Positions 7,974 to 16,301 of a stretch of DNA of 42,699 bases are shown piece after piece. The stretch lies in NCBI GenBank assembly GCA_903859155.1, contig CAIOLO010000065.1, positions 1-42,699 on the forward strand, in the 5' to 3' direction. Numbering within the stretch: the first letter of the stretch is position 1; every line of letters starts with the position of its first letter. The stretch is from an uncultured beta proteobacterium (GTDB taxonomy: Bacteria; Pseudomonadota; Gammaproteobacteria; Burkholderiales; SG8-39). The position numbers and the translations under genes were made by a program. Under the pieces are notes generated by a model that saw only the letters and a list, made by a program, of their open reading frames with translations, made no database searches and was not told the DNA's origin.

Positions 7974-8512
7974 GTGCGTCTCACCAGTATTTATTTAACT
8001 ATTTGATTTTATTTATTAATTCAATAAATTAGCCATAAATTCCTGCTACGTAACTCCCTGAGTTTTCAGGGATTCAAACCCTCCAAGGTTCTTGGGAAGA
8101 AATAATCGACCACAGTATTCCCATAGACACAGAACCGATCCGCCGACATCTGGCCCCAATGCAGTTGGCTAGGAATTTCTAGCATGTTCATTTATGAAAA
8201 CTGTTCAACAAAGTCGAACTATCTCAAATATTGAACGATATGTCTAGAGAATGTTCATTTTCAGTTTACGTTTTCTTTTAATGAACAAATTTTATAAATG
8301 AACAAAAAAATAGTACTTGGTGATCGAAATTGAGCGAGTAGAGCTTATCTCTCTATATGACAATTCAAATTTCCCGCTTAGCCGAGAAGGGTACCTTTAA
8401 CCAATTAAACTGAAAAATAAGTCTAATTTCAAGAAATTTACGAAATTAAATAGGGAATTCTACTGATGCGAATGGCTCGAACTTCCAGCTATCTAATCCC
8501 TTAATACCAATG
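7974..8512. promoter_or_regulatory. AT-rich control region upstream of the abiE-like operon
   Basis: This 539-bp gene-free stretch is far richer in A and T than its surroundings. Reading toward the AbiEi-like gene, a TTGAAT element about 40 bp before the start has a TAGTTA-like hexamer 17 bp on, a possible promoter. Further out, TGTTCATTTAT (8185-8195) recurs inverted as ATAAATGAACA (8294-8304), and TGTTCA-type words recur at 8203-8208 and about 8252. These look like operator half-sites, but nothing proves it. No open frame of useful length is present. Confidence 0.4.
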
Positions 8513-8588
8513 GTGAACGTCTTGAAGCCACATTTACGCATTACCATCGCCACGCTGCTCAATGGCGGGCACCCAGGGTGCTATTCCA
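8513..8588 (+). repeat. 76-bp direct repeat, copy 2
   Basis: Matches 472-547 at 75 of 76 positions in the same orientation. Unlike copy 1, it has no ribosome-binding site or IS-end repeats upstream. Both copies break at the same base, suggesting one was copied from the other rather than arising by two independent insertions. Confidence 0.9.
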
Positions 8589-8589
8589 G

Positions 8590-8739
8590 CCAGGGGGCAA
8601 GGTTCCGTATTTCAATTTCAAGGGGCTAGAATTCGACGCCGCCGTGCTTTTCTGGAACGCCGGGTATCCGCTGGCCGACATTCGGGACTACTTTCATCCC
8701 GACGTAGCCACAGGGGTGTTAATGCGATGGCTCTGTTAG
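8590..8739 (+). pseudogene. C-terminal gene remnant, family not recognised
   Basis: One frame reads like real protein: PGGKVPYFNFKGLEFDAAVL followed by FWNAGYPLADIRDYFHPDVA, then a short tail to TAG at 8737-8739. There is no start codon or upstream part, because it is fused to the 76-bp repeat. Its last four codons come from the left inverted repeat of the mazEF cassette. Without the cassette the frame would end at TGA after ATGCGA. The parent family is unknown. Confidence 0.35.
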
Positions 8740-8755
8740 CGCTAAACGTTGATAG
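8728..8755 (+). repeat. left terminal inverted repeat of the mazEF element
   Basis: A 28-bp repeat matching the reverse complement of 9581-9608 at 26 of 28 positions; the differences are A/G and T/C transitions near the inner end. The target-site copy ATGCGA precedes it directly. Confidence 0.9.
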
Positions 8756-8879
8756 TTTGCCTTCCAAGAGCGGAAGTGATGAACACTGACGGGGGAAGTC
8801 CTTGCCTATTCCGTGACCGCAGTCGATGCAACGCCAAGCCCTTGGAGACCTTGCCTCCGATTTACATCACGGATTGGCG

Positions 8880-9227
8880 TCATTCAAATAGAATTGCTTC
8901 GGCTCTGGCCCGGACTTCATCGACGATGTGCTGGGGCGCTGTTTCCTTCAGGCGTACATTTCGCGCGCGCCAGTCCAGCGACTTCAATTGGTGGCAATGC
9001 ACGGCGCCTTGTGTATCTGTGCCTGTGCCCATAAGCGTGACCACCGTGCCGTAGGTGCGAGCAGCGGCCGCAGCGCCCTGAGAAATTGGGCAAATCATCG
9101 CCAGCCCTTGCTGGTTAAAGACCTTGCCGCTCAGGACAAGGCCTAAGTGAGGGCCTTTCATTTCTCGGCCGGAAGACGGGTCGAAATCAAGGTGCACAAT
9201 ATCGCCACGGTTCGGCAGGTACGCCAT
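8880..9227 (-). CDS. mazF: MazF/PemK-family endoribonuclease toxin
   Basis: A 115-residue protein with the MazF/PemK fold. It has the N-terminal YLPNRGDIVHLDFDPSSG (the conserved RGDI..[VI]...P..G turn), KGPHLGLVLS in the position of the family's R.. .LVLS strand, then CPISQ and a C-terminal HQLKSLDW. MazF toxins cut single-stranded mRNA at short sequences and arrest growth. The family's usual R in GREQ.K.RPALVLS is represented by GREMKGPH, so the exact catalytic set should be checked by alignment. Its ATG shares one base with the mazE stop codon, so the genes are translationally coupled. The pair is the sole cargo of the inverted-repeat element. Confidence 0.9.
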   Translation of the reverse strand: MAYLPNRGDIVHLDFDPSSGREMKGPHLGLVLSGKVFNQQGLAMICPISQGAAAAARTYGTVVTLMGTGTDTQGAVHCHQLKSLDWRARNVRLKETAPQHIVDEVRARAEAILFE

Positions 9228-9472
9228 CAGCCGTTCTCAAGTCCGACCGAGGGCATTTCATCCCAACCTTCAACGCGCGGCAGCCCTTGCGGCATCTCGG
9301 CCATCAGGTCGGCCAGCTTGTAACGCGGGCGGGTTGGTGCCTCGACGGTCATCTTCTTTCCAAGGAGATGAAGTTCGACCTGGGAACCTTCACCAAGTCC
9401 ATTCTGGTCAATAAACGCTTTGGGCACCGTCATGACGAGTGAGCCACCGGCTTTGCGCAGGGTCTGCAGCAT
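9227..9472 (-). CDS. mazE: MazE-like AbrB-fold antitoxin
   Basis: An 81-residue antitoxin. The N-terminal half is a swapped-hairpin AbrB/MazE DNA-binding domain (LRKAGGSLVMTVPKAFIDQN, then GEGSQVELHLLGKKMTVEA). The C-terminal half (RPRYKLADLMAEMPQG) is the flexible part that wraps the toxin. It would neutralise MazF and, as a complex, repress the operon. ATG at 9472 has an ideal ribosome-binding site, AGGAGG at 9478-9483, five bases upstream. The stop codon overlaps the mazF start by one base. Confidence 0.9.
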   Translation of the reverse strand: MLQTLRKAGGSLVMTVPKAFIDQNGLGEGSQVELHLLGKKMTVEAPTRPRYKLADLMAEMPQGLPRVEGWDEMPSVGLENG

Positions 9473-9494
9473 TGCGGCCTCCTATTCAGGATAA

Positions 9495-9535
9495 GTCCTA
9501 TTTTAGTATAACTTCGTGTTTTATTCAAGTAGGAC
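9495..9535 (-). promoter_or_regulatory. mazEF promoter with flanking inverted repeat
   Basis: On the minus strand, -35 TTGAAT (9523-9528) and -10 TAAAAT (9500-9505) are separated by 17 bp. A six-base inverted repeat, GTCCTA (9530-9535) and TAGGAC (9495-9500), brackets the promoter and is a likely MazE or MazEF operator. The promoter lies inside the inverted-repeat element, so the cassette carries its own expression signals. Confidence 0.65.
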
Positions 9536-9580
9536 AAAAGCAAAGGCTGGATATGCTACACCTGGATTCCCGCTAAACAT

Positions 9581-9608
9581 CTGTCAACGCTTAGCGCTAA
9601 CAGAGCCA
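9581..9608 (-). repeat. right terminal inverted repeat of the mazEF element
   Basis: Reverse complement of 8728-8755 with two differences, followed at once by the second ATGCGA (9609-9614). Confidence 0.9.
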
Positions 9609-9850
9609 ATGCGATGAAGCACCATTTCCCCATGCCATTCGCGTTTGAGGGCAGGTAAGCCCTGTCTAGCGGGCCCGTTTTTACCCTACGGCATCCCCAA
9701 AGCCACCACAAGACCACCCTACATCCACCAGCAGGCCACCAGAGATCCAGAACGCGCAACCCTACCCCTACCCACCGGCAACCGTCGGGAAGCGGCATAC
9801 CCGGCCCTCGGCATACCCCCCACCCCGATTTCGCGACGGTCAAAATTTCC

Positions 9851-10126
9851 CTACACACACGGTCCCGGCGGTGAAGCGATTTTTGAATCGAGCACGCCCC
9901 CCCACCCTATCAGCCGACTGGAAAACCATCCAGTCCGATGCGACAGTCCGATGCGCAAACGCCTGCGCAGGCTCTTGCCCTGTTCCTCGACAGTCTTGCG
10001 TTCGTGACAAGCCGAGTTGATCGCCTGGAGATTGTCAGGATGTTCGATCCTGGCCTTGCTCCACCCGAGTCGCTGGCCATTTGCCCGACTGACCACATGG
10101 TAGCCGTTCGCCTCCTTCACTTCCAC
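9851..10126 (-). pseudogene. remnant of an HNH-endonuclease gene
   Basis: The frame reads GYHVVSRANGQRLGWSKARI followed by EHPDNLQAINSACHERKTVE. This matches the back half of phage-type HNH nucleases (DHI.........W...N.Q.LC..CH..KT..E.G). Here the first metal-site residues are degraded (YHVV instead of DHIV) and the usual Cys before SACH is missing. The N-terminal zinc half is absent. After about residue 55 the frame no longer looks like this family. It is probably dead DNA from a phage or element. The stretch 9615-9850 shows nothing recognisable beyond C-rich sequence. Confidence 0.42.
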
Positions 10127-10181
10127 GTAATTCCCCCGCCAGCATTGGGCGGCATCGCCATGAACAATGACTTACAATATA

Positions 10182-10199
10182 TATAATCATATGTATCAT
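10182..10199 (+). promoter_or_regulatory. -10 element and AT-rich palindrome before brnT
   Basis: TATAAT at 10182-10187 lies 20 bp before the brnT ATG, so the leader would be very short and lack a normal ribosome-binding site. It overlaps an imperfect palindrome centred on CATATG (ATAATCAT/ATGTATCAT), a plausible BrnA operator. The -35 is not clear. Confidence 0.42.
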
Positions 10200-10206
10200 A
10201 GTGACC

Positions 10207-10476
10207 ATGAAATTCACTTGGAAGGCCACCAAGCGCACTGCCAACCTGAAAAAGCACGGATTTGATTTCGCGCAAGCCGAGCAGGTATTTAGCGGTCCGA
10301 CTTTCACGGTAGAAGATACCCGTGAGTACGACGGAGAGCAGCGATTTAATTCCACGGGCTTTCTTGGTACGGCCATCGCTACGATCTGCCATACGGAAAC
10401 AGAAGACGAAATCCACATCATCTCTATGCGAAAGGCGGAACGCCATGAAATCGAAACCCTTGCCCGCTACCTCTAA
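10207..10476 (+). CDS. brnT: BrnT-family RNase toxin
   Basis: An 89-residue protein of the BrnT family, RelE-fold ribonuclease toxins of type II systems. Signature blocks are present: FTWKATKRTANLKKHGFDFA (the K...N..KHGV.F motif), then TREYDGEQRF (the D....GE.R motif), the strand ICHTETEDEIHIISMRKAE, and a C-terminal ERHEIE. I choose ATG at 10207; a GTG two codons upstream is less likely. It overlaps the start of brnA by 32 bp, the standard toxin-first arrangement of brnTA. BrnT cuts RNA and BrnA binds it and represses the promoter. Confidence 0.9.
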   Translation: MKFTWKATKRTANLKKHGFDFAQAEQVFSGPTFTVEDTREYDGEQRFNSTGFLGTAIATICHTETEDEIHIISMRKAERHEIETLARYL

Positions 10477-10726
10477 ACCACCGCGGTTGCGTGTGGGCCT
10501 AAAAGACGTCAGTCGAGAACAATTCTCCGCTGCGGTGAACGAACGCATGGGCAAGCAACGCGTTTCAATTATGTTGGATGGTTCAATCATTGCGTTCTTC
10601 AAGGCAAAGGCCGGCGAGCGCGGCTACCAGACGCTCATTAATCAGGCGCTTTACCAGGCAATGACCGGCGAGCAGATTGAGTCCACGCTTCGCCGCGTGA
10701 TTCGCGAAGAACTGCATACGTCATGA
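10445..10726 (+). CDS. brnA: BrnA-family antitoxin
   Basis: A 93-residue BrnA antitoxin. The ribbon-helix-helix part is typical: RVSIMLDGSIIAFFKAKAGE, then RGYQTLINQALYQAM. The N-terminal segment is basic. BrnA wraps the BrnT toxin and binds the operon operator as a dimer. The ATG at 10445 lies inside the end of brnT, so translation is coupled. The protein ends with a short acidic-basic helix after the DNA-binding core. Confidence 0.88.
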   Translation: MKSKPLPATSKPPRLRVGLKDVSREQFSAAVNERMGKQRVSIMLDGSIIAFFKAKAGERGYQTLINQALYQAMTGEQIESTLRRVIREELHTS

Positions 10727-10806
10727 GGTACCCGCACCTGACCCGGTTCGCTGGCCCGCCGTTCACCAAGACGTTCGGCCTCATAAAACCGCCCTCCAAG
10801 TGACGC

Positions 10807-10834
10807 TTGACATCTGTAGCCTATGGGCTACACT
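10807..10834 (+). promoter_or_regulatory. higBA-like promoter with perfect operator palindrome
   Basis: A consensus -35 TTGACA (10807-10812) and a -10 TACACT (10829-10834) are 16 bp apart. Between and over them lies a perfect 7-bp inverted repeat, TGTAGCC (10815-10821) and GGCTACA (10826-10832), with a 4-bp spacer. A bound antitoxin dimer here would block RNA polymerase. The toxin start is at 10841, only about 7 bp after the -10, so the transcript would be leaderless or nearly so unless a later start is used. Confidence 0.65.
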
Positions 10835-10840
10835 CTCTCC

Positions 10841-11134
10841 ATGCGCATCGAAGAGACAGAGGTCTATCGCGCATGGATCAATGGGCTGAAGGATCGCGCC
10901 GGCAGAGCTCGGATTCAGGTTCGCGTTGACCGGCTGGTTCATGGGAACCCGGGCTCGCACCGCAACCTGACTGATGGCGTAGCTGAGTTGAAGATAGATT
11001 TCGGGACGGGATACCGCGTTTGCTACACGCAGCGGGGGACCCGACTCATCCTACTGCTCGCTGGCGGAGAGAAGTCAACGCAACAGAGCGATATTAAGAT
11101 GGCCATTCACTTGGCCAGGAACTTTCAGGAGTAG
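10841..11134 (+). CDS. RelE/ParE-family (HigB-like) toxin
   Basis: A 97-residue addiction-module toxin of the RelE/ParE superfamily, closest in pattern to the phage-derived Gp49/HigB-like killer group. The blocks are YRAWINGLKDRAGRARIQVR, then a Gly-Asn-Pro-Gly turn, NLTDGVAELKIDFGTGYRVC, and LLLAGGEKSTQQSDI near the C-terminus. Members cut mRNA on the ribosome. I use ATG at 10841; an earlier ATG at 10823 would lie inside the promoter and operator. The antitoxin gene follows after 6 bp, with a ribosome-binding site (AGGAG) overlapping this gene's stop region. Confidence 0.88.
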   Translation: MRIEETEVYRAWINGLKDRAGRARIQVRVDRLVHGNPGSHRNLTDGVAELKIDFGTGYRVCYTQRGTRLILLLAGGEKSTQQSDIKMAIHLARNFQE

Positions 11135-11140
11135 CAAGCT

Positions 11141-11458
11141 ATGCCCAAGCCCATCCCGAAGAAGGCAGCAAAGACCAAGACGATTCCGTATGACGTTGCC
11201 GCACAACTTCGTACTCCTGAGGAGATGGCTGCGTACCTAGATGCCTGGCTCGAAGAAGCACCTGAAGACGCGACCGGCATCGCCAGGGTACTCGGTGACA
11301 TTGCCCGCGCTAAGGGCATGACAATGGTTGCAAAGGAAGCAGGTCTAAGTCGTGAGAGCCTGTATCGGGCTCTTAGCGCCGATGGGAACCCAAGCTTTGC
11401 GACTGTGCTGAAGGTCGCAAAGGCCCTTGGCGTCAAGCTGCACGCGGAAGCCGCCTAG
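11141..11458 (+). CDS. HigA-like addiction-module antidote (Xre family)
   Basis: A 105-residue antidote protein. The N-terminal region (MPKPIPKKAAKTKTIPYDVA) is basic, a short linker reads LRTPEEMAAYLDAWLEEAPE, and the C-terminal half is an Xre-type helix-turn-helix (IARAKGMTMVAKEAGLSRES, then PSFATVLKVAKALGVKL). This layout is that of the putative addiction-module antidote family that pairs with Gp49/HigB-like toxins. It should neutralise the preceding toxin and bind the palindrome at 10815-10832. Toxin-first order is normal for this class. Confidence 0.88.
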   Translation: MPKPIPKKAAKTKTIPYDVAAQLRTPEEMAAYLDAWLEEAPEDATGIARVLGDIARAKGMTMVAKEAGLSRESLYRALSADGNPSFATVLKVAKALGVKLHAEAA

Positions 11459-11624
11459 GCTGCCGGCCATTCAATAGACTGAAACCGAACCCTCTGCGGA
11501 CGGGCTGACAGCGCCGTGCCAGCGTCACCATCATCGCGGCCCGCCGCAGAACAACACGTCAAGCCGCACAGATACCCGCAACCTGCTTATCGGAGTCCGG
11601 CGCGACCATCACGCAATCCCCGGC

Positions 11625-12467
11625 TCAAAGGCCCAGAACCCGCTCCGCGTTCTGGTGAAAAATCTTCTCCATTACCGCGTCGGTGTAACCCAGTTCTCTC
11701 CACTCCTTGAAAATTCTCGCGTAAGACAGGCTGGGATAATCGCTGCCGAACATGATCTTGTCCTGCAGTCGGCCGCGTATGTCGGTCTTCAGATTGCCAG
11801 GGAAGTACTTGGGCGCCCATCCCGACATCTCCCAGAATACGTTTCCTTTGTGCAAGGCGACGGCCGTCGCTTCCTCTACCCAGGGCCATCCTGGATGAGC
11901 CATGATGATCTTCAGATCAGGAAAATCCGCGGCGAGATCGTCTACGCAGGACGGATGTGCGTGGCGAATGCGCGCCCCCATTCCGCCGGGCATGCCCGCG
12001 CCCATTCCGGTGGTGCCCACGTCGATCATCACCGGAACCTTGAGTTCATTGATCACTTCGAACAACGGGTAATGGCGCGGATCGTTAACCGCGAAATGCT
12101 GCATGATCGGATGAAAATGGAAACCGACCATTCCAAGTTCATTGATCGCCGCCTTTGCCTGTGATATTGCCTCGGCCCCCTTGGACGGTTCCACAGTCGC
12201 CCAGGCCTGAATAATGCGCTGCGGATGCCGTTTCCACATGCCGCGAACGTATTCGTTTCCGCATGGTGGCGCCGAAACGGTTGCCTCGAGGTCCATTGCG
12301 ACAAGAAGCGCTTCGACGCCTGCTTCCTCGAAATCCCGAATGACCTCGGGCTCCGATTTCGCGATCCAAGCGCGGTTCCAGTATTTCGCCAGCGCTTCGA
12401 CGTAGGGGCCGTGGCAATCAATCCATTCCTGAGTACTGGGATAACAATGCAGATCGATGATTCTCAT
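11625..12467 (-). CDS. amidohydrolase-2 (ACMSD-type) family protein
   Basis: A 280-residue metal-dependent TIM-barrel hydrolase or decarboxylase of the amidohydrolase-2/ACMSD family. It has the N-terminal IDLHCYP, in which the usual second metal His of H.H is Tyr. It also has GFHFHPIMQ with the family His pair, IMAHPGWPWVEE with the next His, and the terminal FGSDYPS with the catalytic Asp. Family members act on carboxylated ring-cleavage products of aromatic compounds, among others. The substrate here is not deducible. The gene stands alone between the accessory region and purA, and marks where the gene content becomes chromosomal. ATG at 12467 is the start. Confidence 0.82.
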   Translation of the reverse strand: MRIIDLHCYPSTQEWIDCHGPYVEALAKYWNRAWIAKSEPEVIRDFEEAGVEALLVAMDLEATVSAPPCGNEYVRGMWKRHPQRIIQAWATVEPSKGAEAISQAKAAINELGMVGFHFHPIMQHFAVNDPRHYPLFEVINELKVPVMIDVGTTGMGAGMPGGMGARIRHAHPSCVDDLAADFPDLKIIMAHPGWPWVEEATAVALHKGNVFWEMSGWAPKYFPGNLKTDIRGRLQDKIMFGSDYPSLSYARIFKEWRELGYTDAVMEKIFHQNAERVLGL

Positions 12468-12628
12468 TGCGTGCCTTGTGGTTCCAAAACCGGTTTTCTA
12501 CCAGTTTGTGTTCAGTCCGCTGAATTTGGCGATGCGCCCGGCCTTTCGAGACGACGAGGAGCCGCTTCCGGTAGACGCGGCGCCCCGGCACCGACCGGAA
12601 AGCGCGCAACTGAATCAACCGCCATCGA

Positions 12629-13969
<1,341 letters not shown>

Positions 13970-15142
13970 CTACAGCGCACGAACCACCCACTTGCCATCG
14001 AGCCAAACCAACTTGCGCTCGCATTCTCTACCATCCTCGACGCCTGGCAGCGCCTGGATTACAACTTCTCCGCTTTGGCGCAATCGCGCCACTTCGGCGA
14101 CAAGCGCATCCTCTTCTCCGTAGGGTGCGACTATGGCACCCAGAGTCATCTGAACAGGCAGCATACGCGCCAGATCGCGCAGGTCAAGGCTGAAACCGGT
14201 GGCGGGACGCGCACGTCCGAAAGCTTTTCCAACTTCGTCATAGCGCCCCCCCAATGCCAGCGCATTTTTGCACAAAGGCGGATTGACGCCATCGGGCCGA
14301 GTCTGTTCAGGCGCCGCATAGACAGAAAATACGACGCCACTGTGATATTGATACCCGCGCAGATCAGCCAGGTCAACACTGACGTCGAATCTGTTGTCCC
14401 GCGCCAGGCGCTCCAGGTCGTCCAGGGATTTGAGCAACTCCGCATACTGCGGAAGCACGCTGCGCGCCGTGTCAATCATCTGCGCCCCGCCGTAAAGACG
14501 CGGTAGCTGCAGTAATGCATCGCGCGTTTCGCTTCCGAGCTTGTCCGACAGCGATTCAATCCGCGCGTGATCCTTTGCTTCCAGGGCCTCCTGAAGGTCG
14601 GACTCGAGGCCCGCTCCGACGTTGCCGCGCGTGCAGATTGATCTGAAAATCCCGACGTGTCCAATGTCCAGGCGTGCGTTTCGCAATCCGCATGCCCGGA
14701 AAGACTCTGACAAAAGGCGCTGTATCTCCAGGTCGCTTTCTATGCCGGGATGGCCATATATTTCTGCGCCGATCTGAATCGGCTCCCGCGTGGAGTCCAG
14801 TCCCCTGGGCCGCGTATGCAAGACGCTGCCGCTGTAACACAGCCTCGTGACGCTTTCCCGGTTCAGCAGGTGCGAGTCGATTCGCGCCACCTGTGGCGTG
14901 ATATCTGCCCTGATGCCCATCATGCGGCCTGACAGCTGATCCACCAGCTTGAAGGTGCGCAGGTCCAGGTCGTGCCCGGTTCCCGTCAGCAGCGATTCAA
15001 CATATTCCAGCATCGGGGGCACGACCAGTTCGTAGCCATGCAGGCGAAAAAGGCCGAGCAGAATCCCTCGCAGGCGTTCGATATGCGCCGCCTCCATGGG
15101 CAGCACGTCCTCGATATATTCAGGTAGAAGCCAGTTGCGCAT
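13970..15142 (-). CDS. hisZ: ATP phosphoribosyltransferase regulatory subunit
   Basis: About 390 residues, a histidyl-tRNA-synthetase-like protein without tRNA charging activity. HisZ binds the short HisG and makes the first step of histidine synthesis active and feedback-sensitive. The N-terminus [15 protein letters not shown] is typical. The class-II core segments ([35 protein letters not shown]) are present, and the C-terminal anticodon-binding domain is absent, which separates it from hisS in the same window. ATG at 15142 is used; ATG at 15148 is possible. Its presence implies a short-form hisG elsewhere. Confidence 0.95.
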   Translation of the reverse strand: MRNWLLPEYIEDVLPMEAAHIERLRGILLGLFRLHGYELVVPPMLEYVESLLTGTGHDLDLRTFKLVDQLSGRMMGIRADITPQVARIDSHLLNRESVTRLCYSGSVLHTRPRGLDSTREPIQIGAEIYGHPGIESDLEIQRLLSESFRACGLRNARLDIGHVGIFRSICTRGNVGAGLESDLQEALEAKDHARIESLSDKLGSETRDALLQLPRLYGGAQMIDTARSVLPQYAELLKSLDDLERLARDNRFDVSVDLADLRGYQYHSGVVFSVYAAPEQTRPDGVNPPLCKNALALGGRYDEVGKAFGRARPATGFSLDLRDLARMLPVQMTLGAIVAPYGEEDALVAEVARLRQSGEVVIQALPGVEDGRECERKLVWLDGKWVVRAL

Positions 15143-15227
15143 GGTCATCGTCAATTATCGGAGCAGCGTCATGCCTTGACTGTATGGCGTTGAGAAGTTC
15201 AATTGGTGAGCCAGATCAAAACCAGCG

Positions 15228-15413
15228 CTATTGTGCGACCAGCAATAACAGCAACCCGATGATCATTGATGTCAGGCCAAAAAAACGGATTTGTCCGTCT
15301 GTCATGGCAATGATCCGCCTGAACATGTCTCGCCAGACCTGTGGCACCACGAATGGAAGCAAACCCTCGACGATAAGCATCAGCGCGAAGGCCAGAATCA
15401 GGGTCTTGCCCAT
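15228..15413 (-). CDS. DUF2065 family small membrane protein
   Basis: A 61-residue protein with two hydrophobic helices (LILAFALMLIVEGLLPFVV and FFGLTSMIIGLLLLLVAQ) joined by a basic loop (WRDMFRRII). It fits the DUF2065 family, whose genes commonly sit directly after hflC in Betaproteobacteria and Gammaproteobacteria. The function is unknown; the position suggests a link with the HflKC membrane complex. It starts 6 bp after the hflC stop codon. Confidence 0.85.
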   Translation of the reverse strand: MGKTLILAFALMLIVEGLLPFVVPQVWRDMFRRIIAMTDGQIRFFGLTSMIIGLLLLLVAQ

Positions 15414-15419
15414 CTCGTC

Positions 15420-16301
15420 CTATTTAGTGCCCTTGCCAGGATTCCGCAGGTACTTGAAAAATTCGGAATTGGGTTCGAGCACGAGCACATCGCTTTTCTT
15501 GCCGAACCCGGCACGGTAGCCCTCAAGACTGCGGTAGAAGGCGTAAAACTCCGGGTTTTCCCCGAAAGCCTTGGCATAGATCGCGCTGGCCTTCTGATCG
15601 CCTTCTCCTTTGACCGTCTGCGCCTTCTTGTAGGCCTCGGCGATGATGATCTGGCGCTCGCGTTCGGCCCCGGCGCGGATTTTCTCGCCTTCTGAAAACC
15701 CCTGTGAGCGCAGCTCGCTTGCCACGGCCCTGCGTTCCGCCTCCATGCGCTTGAATACCGACTCGCTGACTTCCTGCGGCAATTCGACGCGCTTGATCCG
15801 CACATCGACGATGGAAACGCCTATGCGCTTGGCATCCTCCTCGAGTTTGTCGCGAACAATCCGCATGATGTCATCGCGCTCTCCGGAAACCACCTCGTGC
15901 ACCAGCCGCTTACCGAATTCCTCGCGCAAAGCGGAGTTGACCGTCTGCGACAGGCGGGTCTGGGCACGAACCTCGTCACCCTGGACGCTTATGTAGTACT
16001 GCTTCAGGTCGCCGATGCGCCATTTGACGAACGAGTCGACCAGAACATTCTTTTTCTCCGAGGTAATGAAGCGCTCGGTGTCCGGCGTATCCAGGGTAAG
16101 AATCCGGTTATCGAAAAAGCGCACGTTCTGGATCAGCGGCCATTTGAAATGGAGCCCTGGTTCGCTGATGATTTCGGTAATTTCCCCCAACTGAAATACC
16201 AGAACCTTTTCGCGTTGGTCAACGGTGAATATCGTCATCGACGTAACAATCACCAGAACCAATGCAGCGACAAGGGCGGCTGCGGCGCGATTTTCCATCA
16301 T
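15420..16301 (-). CDS. hflC: HflC, FtsH protease modulator
   Basis: A 293-residue SPFH/band-7 protein with one N-terminal membrane anchor (AAALVAALVLVIVTSMTIF) and a periplasmic domain containing VDQREKVLVFQLGEI. The C-terminal part has the coiled-coil region EAERRAVASELRSQGFSEGE. With HflK it forms a large ring that encloses FtsH and restricts access of membrane substrates. The start ATG overlaps the hflK stop (ATGA), so the two are made in equal amounts. A second ATG follows the first directly. Confidence 0.95.
   Translation of the reverse strand: MMENRAAAALVAALVLVIVTSMTIFTVDQREKVLVFQLGEITEIISEPGLHFKWPLIQNVRFFDNRILTLDTPDTERFITSEKKNVLVDSFVKWRIGDLKQYYISVQGDEVRAQTRLSQTVNSALREEFGKRLVHEVVSGERDDIMRIVRDKLEEDAKRIGVSIVDVRIKRVELPQEVSESVFKRMEAERRAVASELRSQGFSEGEKIRAGAERERQIIIAEAYKKAQTVKGEGDQKASAIYAKAFGENPEFYAFYRSLEGYRAGFGKKSDVLVLEPNSEFFKYLRNPGKGTK

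Larger units (their letters stand above)
8728..9608. mobile_element. 881-bp non-autonomous element carrying mazEF
   Basis: The unit is bounded by 28-bp inverted repeats (8728-8755 and 9581-9608) that differ at two positions. It is flanked on the outside by the perfect direct repeat ATGCGA (8722-8727 and 9609-9614), as expected from a target-site duplication. Inside are only mazE, mazF and their promoter. There is no room for a transposase, so movement would need one supplied in trans. The terminal sequence begins TGGCTCTGTTAGCGCTAA and contains the palindrome TTAGCGCTAA. I could not assign it to a transposon family. Confidence 0.72.

Noticed and set aside
8728-9608. mazEF unit as an integron gene cassette with attC sites
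   Set aside because: The end repeats are inverted rather than one site per cassette, the sequences do not fit RYYYAAC/GTTRRRY cores, and the flanking 6-bp duplication fits transposition.
9645-10007. 120-codon plus-strand frame after the mazEF element
   Set aside because: Pro/Arg-rich low-complexity translation without motifs; the opposite strand shows the HNH trace.
1-11624. A second copy of the tRNA-Leu 3' end marking the far edge of an island
   Set aside because: I found no repeat of the T-arm/acceptor sequence in the window, so the island's right boundary cannot be fixed this way.
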